From CAYJIL01 sp964370235 (lineage in GTDB: Bacteria; Bacteroidota; Bacteroidia; Bacteroidales; Rikenellaceae), in NCBI GenBank assembly GCA_964370235.1, contig CAYJIL010000077.1, positions 1-11,072 of the forward strand: a stretch of 11,072 nt of DNA. Reading direction: 5' to 3'. Position numbers and translations under genes: made by a program. Shown here one piece after another: positions 7,607 through 11,072 of the stretch (position 1 is the first letter of the stretch; each line of letters starts with the position of its first letter). The notes under the pieces were generated by a model. The model ran no database searches. It was not told the DNA's origin and was given only the letters and a program-made list of their open reading frames with translations.

Positions 7607-8917
7607 TTAAAAGTAGATGTTGAAATCATCATCCCACTCGGTGTCTATGCTAATTCCTCCTTGACCCGAAGTAAGAAAATTTCCAGAAATAGTGGTGAGG
7701 TGTCCCGATTTGTAGGCTATCAATATACCTTGCACCGAGCTAATCAAGTAGCCACTCTTGGTGCGTACATATACCGATACTATAACACTAGACTCCTTAC
7801 CGTTTACCATAATGTAATCGGTTGCGATAGTTGCTGTTTTGTTTTCTGTTTGGCTTATCGAGCCGTTAAACTTGTAGTTTATATCTGCTCCCGATAGTGC
7901 TGGTATTGTCATGTCATAAGCAGTTGGGAAAAATCCCTCATAAACTACCTCGATATGCAAATCCTCTAATGCAAGTGAATCGTGCTTTGCATAAAATTCT
8001 TCAACATCTATTGCCTCAATTCGATACTTTGCCAACGGCCTTATGAGAGCGACTTCGGCTACTTGATTTGGTTTGTCGCTAACAGTCACAGTAACTTCCT
8101 TTGCAAAGGCATCTTTGTAATCGCTATTTGCTGTGTAATCTTTTTGCGAAAGAATCGTGACGTTTTTTGTATCCGAAGTGTTGTAATATAAATCGGTGTT
8201 AGAATTTTGACTATAATCACTCCATACTCGTATGTCATATACTCCCGGGTTAAGAACTAGTGTCTTTGGGGTGGTGTTGTCAAAATACCTCGAGAGTATT
8301 TTGGTGTTAGTGCCACTTTGAAATACTTCGACAACCGATCGCAAAGAGAGTTTATCCGATTTAGTGTACGGTGGTAGAGTGTTGCTAGGGTATATTAAAT
8401 CTAGCGTTAGAGACGTTAAATAGGTTGCTATCTGTTCATTGGTAACGTGTATTATTAATTGTGAGATACCATCAGCCAGCACGTGCCGGCTTACTCCCGT
8501 GAGCATAAATGAATAATCGCCCGAAGCTTGTATTTGGTCGATGCGATATATAAAATCCGAAAAATATAGAGACTCACTATCTGTTGTGATTTGTTCTAAT
8601 AAACCTTCGTTGGTGTTAAAAACAGCAAAAATAGTGTGTTGACCATTATCTAGTAGCTTACGCTCAAGTGCTACTTGTTCCATATCGGTGTGGTAGTTGT
8701 GTCTTGTGAGCCTATCTTCGTGGTCAAAAATAAAAATATGTAGATTGTCGAAAATATTGTGATCTATATCTTGTGTGTCAAACCCAATAACAATTCCACT
8801 ATTTGTCTCCTTGCCTATATCTTCGTCTGTTGTGATGAGCATATCATATATTGGTTCATCTCTTTGACAAGATGTTAATGATATAATAAATGCAATAATG
8901 TATAGTGCCTTTTTCAT
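7607..8917 (-). CDS. Mfa2/FimB-like fimbrial anchor lipoprotein
   Basis: A 436-residue lipoprotein with lipobox SLTSC (C17). The early motif FDNLHIFIFDHEDRL (about 56-70) resembles the first strand of Mfa2/FimB-type anchors, whose tips carry a V-x-V-F-D-x-x-G-like pattern. Later RPLAKYRIEAID resembles the RAVAKI strand shared by fimbrillin-like folds. The C-terminus contains GHLTTISGNFLT and a WDDDF end. Unlike the two downstream fimbrillins it has no VATR-type cleavage site after the lipidated cysteine and no DUF1566 tail. This is what is expected of an anchor that stays attached to the membrane and is not cut for donor-strand exchange. It lies 22 bases after the beta-barrel gene and 37 bases before the first fimbrillin. 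In Porphyromonas the anchor genes follow the major pilin; here the anchor precedes. An alternative is another DUF of the fimbrillin superfamily, such as DUF6562; the family choice is from memory of motifs. Confidence 0.68.
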   Translation of the reverse strand: MKKALYIIAFIISLTSCQRDEPIYDMLITTDEDIGKETNSGIVIGFDTQDIDHNIFDNLHIFIFDHEDRLTRHNYHTDMEQVALERKLLDNGQHTIFAVFNTNEGLLEQITTDSESLYFSDFIYRIDQIQASGDYSFMLTGVSRHVLADGISQLIIHVTNEQIATYLTSLTLDLIYPSNTLPPYTKSDKLSLRSVVEVFQSGTNTKILSRYFDNTTPKTLVLNPGVYDIRVWSDYSQNSNTDLYYNTSDTKNVTILSQKDYTANSDYKDAFAKEVTVTVSDKPNQVAEVALIRPLAKYRIEAIDVEEFYAKHDSLALEDLHIEVVYEGFFPTAYDMTIPALSGADINYKFNGSISQTENKTATIATDYIMVNGKESSVIVSVYVRTKSGYLISSVQGILIAYKSGHLTTISGNFLTSGQGGISIDTEWDDDFNIYF

Positions 8918-8939
8918 ATAGCTTTAAATCTATAAATTA

Positions 8940-9662
8940 TTAAAATTTGTAGATAATATTGATTCTTGTACTCCACATAATATTGTACTTATATTCCATT
9001 TCGGGCATGCCATCTATTCCATTACCCGTTAGATAGTGTACGCCCGAGGATATGCCAAGTTTCCACATATCGTTTAGTGTGTACACTCCCGATAGTGCAG
9101 CTCCCATGCTCAAGTGAAATGAGTCGTACTCGTTTATGTGTTTATTGCTAGTATTGATGTTTGCCCTAGACCAAGCGTAGCCAATTGCAGGCGATGCATA
9201 GGCTTTCCAGCGACTATTGGTTTTGCATATAGCTGTTATATCAAAATTAATAATAGCTTCTAGCTTTAATAGGTCTACGTTGGATTCTAAATCTCCATAT
9301 CTGTAATTTGTGAGACCTGCAACGGGAGCAAAAAAACGTTTGCCATTTGCGAGGTAAAAATTTTCGCTTCCCTTCGATGACTTCATCGCTAAATTTGAAT
9401 AGCTTAGAGCCAGTTCTGTTGATATTATATGTGAAACTTTGGTTCCTGCAAACACCGTGCTTTGTATGCCGATACCCTCAAATGTTGTCCATGCTGCTAC
9501 CGCACCCAATCCTCCTCCTATATAGAATTTAGACACAGGTGGTGTTGAGTCATATTGCAGATGGTTGGTTGGCGCTTGTTCATTGTGCTGAATGTCGTGT
9601 TGACCATACGCCATTGCGCTTTGTGTAAAGACAATAATAACTAGTAATAGAAGTCTTGTCAT
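8940..9662 (-). CDS. Small outer-membrane beta-barrel protein, first gene of the pilus operon
   Basis: A 240-residue protein with a type I signal peptide of about 18-21 residues (AMA|YGQ is a likely site) and no lipobox. After a polar stretch (about 22-42) it has alternating hydrophobic strands such as KFYIGGGLGAVAAW, LLKLEAIINFDITAI, WKAYASPAIGYAWSRA and LGISSGVHYL. It ends in INIIYKF, a terminal phenylalanine typical of barrels inserted by the BAM machinery. Length fits an eight-stranded barrel of the OmpX/OmpW/DUF3575-like type; I cannot fix the family. No OmpA peptidoglycan-binding domain is present. Bacteroides pilus loci often begin with such barrel genes, so a role in assembly or outer-membrane seating of the pilus is plausible but inferred. 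Its start is preceded by AT-rich sequence without a Shine-Dalgarno motif. Confidence 0.72.
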   Translation of the reverse strand: MTRLLLLVIIVFTQSAMAYGQHDIQHNEQAPTNHLQYDSTPPVSKFYIGGGLGAVAAWTTFEGIGIQSTVFAGTKVSHIISTELALSYSNLAMKSSKGSENFYLANGKRFFAPVAGLTNYRYGDLESNVDLLKLEAIINFDITAICKTNSRWKAYASPAIGYAWSRANINTSNKHINEYDSFHLSMGAALSGVYTLNDMWKLGISSGVHYLTGNGIDGMPEMEYKYNIMWSTRINIIYKF

Positions 9663-9805
9663 TGTTTAGTTTTTAGATAATAGTCAATATACTATTAGGC
9701 AAATAAACGATTCATAAAAAGAGAATGAATTTTGTAATAAATAGCAAACTAGTATCACTACTATATTGCTAGTCAAAAAATCTTAATCGTTTAGTTTTGG
9801 TGTTA
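9663..9805 (-). other. Long 5' leader of the pilus operon
   Basis: If the promoter at 9806-9833 is used, the operon transcript begins near 9799 and carries a leader of about 137 bases. It is very AT-rich. An inverted repeat TAGCAA at 9742-9747 and TTGCTA at 9766-9771 lies inside it, beside a CTAGT repeat (9749-9753, 9769-9773). A near-match to the -7 element, TTTATTTG on the minus strand (9700-9707), has no partner -33 element. No small coding frame or known riboswitch was recognised. Confidence 0.35.
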
Positions 9806-9833
9806 CAAATTTACTGAAATAATAGAGTTCAAA
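9806..9833 (-). promoter_or_regulatory. Candidate promoter of the pilus operon
   Basis: On the minus strand TAAATTTG (9813 to 9806) is an exact match to the Bacteroidota -7 consensus TAnnTTTG. TTTG (9833 to 9830) is an exact -33 element, but the gap between them is 16 bases, shorter than the usual 19-21. Suboptimal spacing would fit a promoter that needs an activator, and operator-like repeats lie immediately upstream. The functional reading is inferred. Confidence 0.45.
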
Positions 9834-9835
9834 CA

Positions 9836-9858
9836 CACGCACTAGGAGTTTTTGCGTG
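9836..9858. promoter_or_regulatory. Inverted-repeat operator candidate (CACGCA/TGCGTG)
   Basis: CACGCA at 9836-9841 and TGCGTG at 9853-9858 form a perfect 6-bp inverted repeat around an 11-base spacer. Half-site centres are 17 bases apart. It sits two bases upstream of the -33 element of the candidate pilus promoter, where a class I or II activator would bind. It contains more G and C than its surroundings. Confidence 0.45.
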
Positions 9859-9902
9859 ATACATACATCTTTTTGTCAACAGAGTTCTATAATTGCGTTA
9901 TT

Positions 9903-9931
9903 GCGACATTATTTTTGTCGTATGGCGACAT
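9903..9931. promoter_or_regulatory. GCGACAT direct repeat, AraC-type operator candidate
   Basis: GCGACAT occurs at 9903-9909 and again at 9925-9931, exactly 22 bases apart, so both copies lie on the same face of the helix. A reversed copy of its core, TGTCG, lies between them at 9916-9920. AraC-family proteins with two helix-turn-helix motifs often bind direct repeats spaced by about two helical turns. The element lies 19 bases upstream of the regulator's -33 element and about 70 bases upstream of the pilus -33 element. Confidence 0.5.
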
Positions 9932-9949
9932 GTTTTTTTAGATATATAA

Positions 9950-9980
9950 CTTGTAATGCTGCCTAAAATGGTTATTTTTG
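9950..9980 (+). promoter_or_regulatory. Promoter of the AraC-family regulator
   Basis: TATTTTTG at 9973-9980 matches TAnnTTTG exactly. CTTG at 9950-9953 matches three of four bases of the -33 element with the standard 19-base spacing. Transcription would begin near 9987, giving a leader of only about 16 bases that consists mostly of the ribosome binding site. Confidence 0.62.
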
Positions 9981-9990
9981 TATAAAACAG

Positions 9991-9997
9991 AAAGGAG
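9991..9997 (+). promoter_or_regulatory. Strong Shine-Dalgarno site (AAAGGAG)
   Basis: AAAGGAG stands five bases before the ATG at 10003. Strong Shine-Dalgarno motifs are uncommon in Bacteroidota and none of the other five genes in this window has one. It decides the start of the regulator gene. Confidence 0.7.
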
Positions 9998-10002
9998 CAT
10001 AT

Positions 10003-11072
10003 ATGTTAGATACAATGTACGTCGAATGGTTAAAAATAGCACCTTTTATTTACGTTATTTTATGTGCTATCTCGGTTTTTACCGAGTCACCCCAAGGCGA
10101 GCAATATGACAACTTTAGACGAGGAAAGTATATTTATGGGGTGTTGATGCTTTTAATGGCTATCTATATTTCTTTGCTTAGCTGGTTTGATTTTCGTGTC
10201 AATAATTTAACACTATCTAAATCAATAAACATATCATCGTTTTTTCTCGCAATCGAGATAACAGAGTATATGTTTCGAACACTAATTGGTAGAGGAGGTG
10301 ACCCCAAGCAAGAGGTAAAGCGCATTGCAGTAAATTGGGTGTTGGTATCGCTATTTTTGGCGGTAAGCTATGTGTATGTGCCACAATCAATGCAAGAGAA
10401 CGTAATACTACTATTCACATTCTTGCTTATTATAAGTGCTGTTTGTGCTACACGGCGTTTCTTTAAACTTTATAATCGTGTGCAAAATCGTGCCGACGAG
10501 CTATATTCCGATAGTATTCAGCCTTTTTTGCGCTACACAAAAACATGTTTAGTTGTTATACTCGTTTCGGGTTTTTTGGGTTGTGTACACTCATACTTTT
10601 CGGCATCGGTAAATATCTTTTATGGCGTTTTAACCTCAATTGCAATGACCTATACGGTTATAGTTTTTAGAAATTACACTATAAGGTTTGGTGAGATGTG
10701 TTACGGAATTAGTAATATAAGTATAGCAGACCAAATAGTGCCCGTGCCCGAGGATGTTGATATATCGAGCCCATTGCACCGTGCAGTAGATAATTGGGTA
10801 GAGAATCGAGGGTTTACACAAGCGGGTTTAACAGCCGAAAACCTAGCTCGACAGTTATCTACAAATCGCACCTACCTTACAGTTTATATTCGTAACCACT
10901 ATAAGCTCTCGTACCGTGAATGGATAACATTGCTGCGAATGTCATACGCAAAAGAGCTACTTTTAAATCCAGACCTATCCATCTCTCGCATATCTGATAT
11001 GGTAGGTTATAATCGCACAAGTTTTACAAAAATCTTTACCCGTGAGTGTGGAATACCTCCACAAAAATGGCG
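10003..11072 (+). CDS. Membrane-bound AraC-family transcriptional regulator (3' end cut by window)
   Basis: An open frame without stop runs from the ATG at 10003 to the window end, giving 356 full codons. Residues 1-225 are strongly hydrophobic with about six or seven membrane segments (near 10-27, 43-62, 74-92, 108-126, 132-150, 181-199 and 203-222), separated by short charged loops. After a linker (about 225-258) comes a complete AraC-type DNA-binding domain. The first helix-turn-helix is near LTAENLARQLSTNRTYL (276-292) and the second near SISRISDMVGYNRTSFTKIF (326-345). The end GIPPQKW matches the GxxPxxWR signature that closes the AraC domain, so only a few residues to a few tens are likely missing. 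There is no separate ligand domain; the membrane part is probably the sensor. It is divergent from the pilus operon across a 340-base control region with paired repeats, so it probably regulates that operon and perhaps itself. The signal sensed is unknown. Confidence 0.85.
   Translation, partial: MLDTMYVEWLKIAPFIYVILCAISVFTESPQGEQYDNFRRGKYIYGVLMLLMAIYISLLSWFDFRVNNLTLSKSINISSFFLAIEITEYMFRTLIGRGGDPKQEVKRIAVNWVLVSLFLAVSYVYVPQSMQENVILLFTFLLIISAVCATRRFFKLYNRVQNRADELYSDSIQPFLRYTKTCLVVILVSGFLGCVHSYFSASVNIFYGVLTSIAMTYTVIVFRNYTIRFGEMCYGISNISIADQIVPVPEDVDISSPLHRAVDNWVENRGFTQAGLTAENLARQLSTNRTYLTVYIRNHYKLSYREWITLLRMSYAKELLLNPDLSISRISDMVGYNRTSFTKIFTRECGIPPQKW

Noticed and set aside
9682..9771. A possible invertible promoter flanked by CAATATA (9685-9691) and TATATTG (9762-9768), since phase variation is common at Bacteroides surface loci
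   Set aside because: The arms are only seven AT-rich bases with diverged flanks, the best promoter lies outside them, and no invertase gene is in the window.
10636..10821. A 61-codon minus-strand frame at the right end
   Set aside because: It is antisense to the AraC-family regulator, which has clear membrane and DNA-binding features on the plus strand.
1..11072. CRISPR arrays, tRNA or rRNA genes, insertion sequences and attachment sites
   Set aside because: I saw no regularly spaced repeats, no cloverleaf or rRNA-like sequence, no transposase or integrase frame, and no terminal inverted repeats.

Overview
The window looks like a chromosomal segment from a Bacteroidales bacterium (phylum Bacteroidota). 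The signs are low GC with AT-rich intergenic DNA, three lipoproteins of the type-V-pilus (FimA/Mfa) kind, a GH123-like secreted protein, matches to the Bacteroides-type promoter (TTTG, about 19 bp, TAnnTTTG), and mostly AT-rich start regions without a Shine-Dalgarno sequence. I cannot name the genus.

Left part (1-4421), plus strand: two single-gene units. The first encodes a large secreted glycoside-hydrolase-like protein of the DUF6067/GH123-like type and ends in a very clear intrinsic terminator. The second encodes a surface lipoprotein with a YncE-like beta-propeller. It has a hairpin in its 5' leader just before the start codon, and its own terminator. No SusC/SusD pair is present, so the hydrolase is not part of a complete polysaccharide utilisation locus within this window.

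Middle and right part (4572-9662), minus strand: a four-gene operon with gaps of 22, 37 and 43 bases. In transcription order it encodes a small outer-membrane beta-barrel protein, an Mfa2/FimB-like lipoprotein that probably anchors a pilus, and two tandem paralogous fimbrillin lipoproteins. Each fimbrillin has an N-terminal leader ending in the same VATR motif and an added C-terminal DUF1566/lectin-like domain. The set reads as a type V pilus or surface-adhesin assembly.

Right edge (9663-11072): a divergent control region of about 340 bases, then a plus-strand AraC-family regulator whose N-terminal half is membrane-embedded. It is cut by the window end, probably close to its natural C-terminus. 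The control region holds a good promoter for the regulator, a candidate promoter for the pilus operon, and two operator-like elements between them: a CACGCA/TGCGTG inverted repeat and a GCGACAT direct repeat with 22-bp spacing. The simplest reading is a membrane-bound sensor-regulator that controls the divergent pilus operon and possibly itself.

The most interesting unit is this self-contained module of membrane AraC sensor, beta-barrel, anchor and two lectin-tailed pilins. The pilus parts belong to known families. The arrangement, the repeat architecture and the lack of a plain stalk pilin deserve attention.
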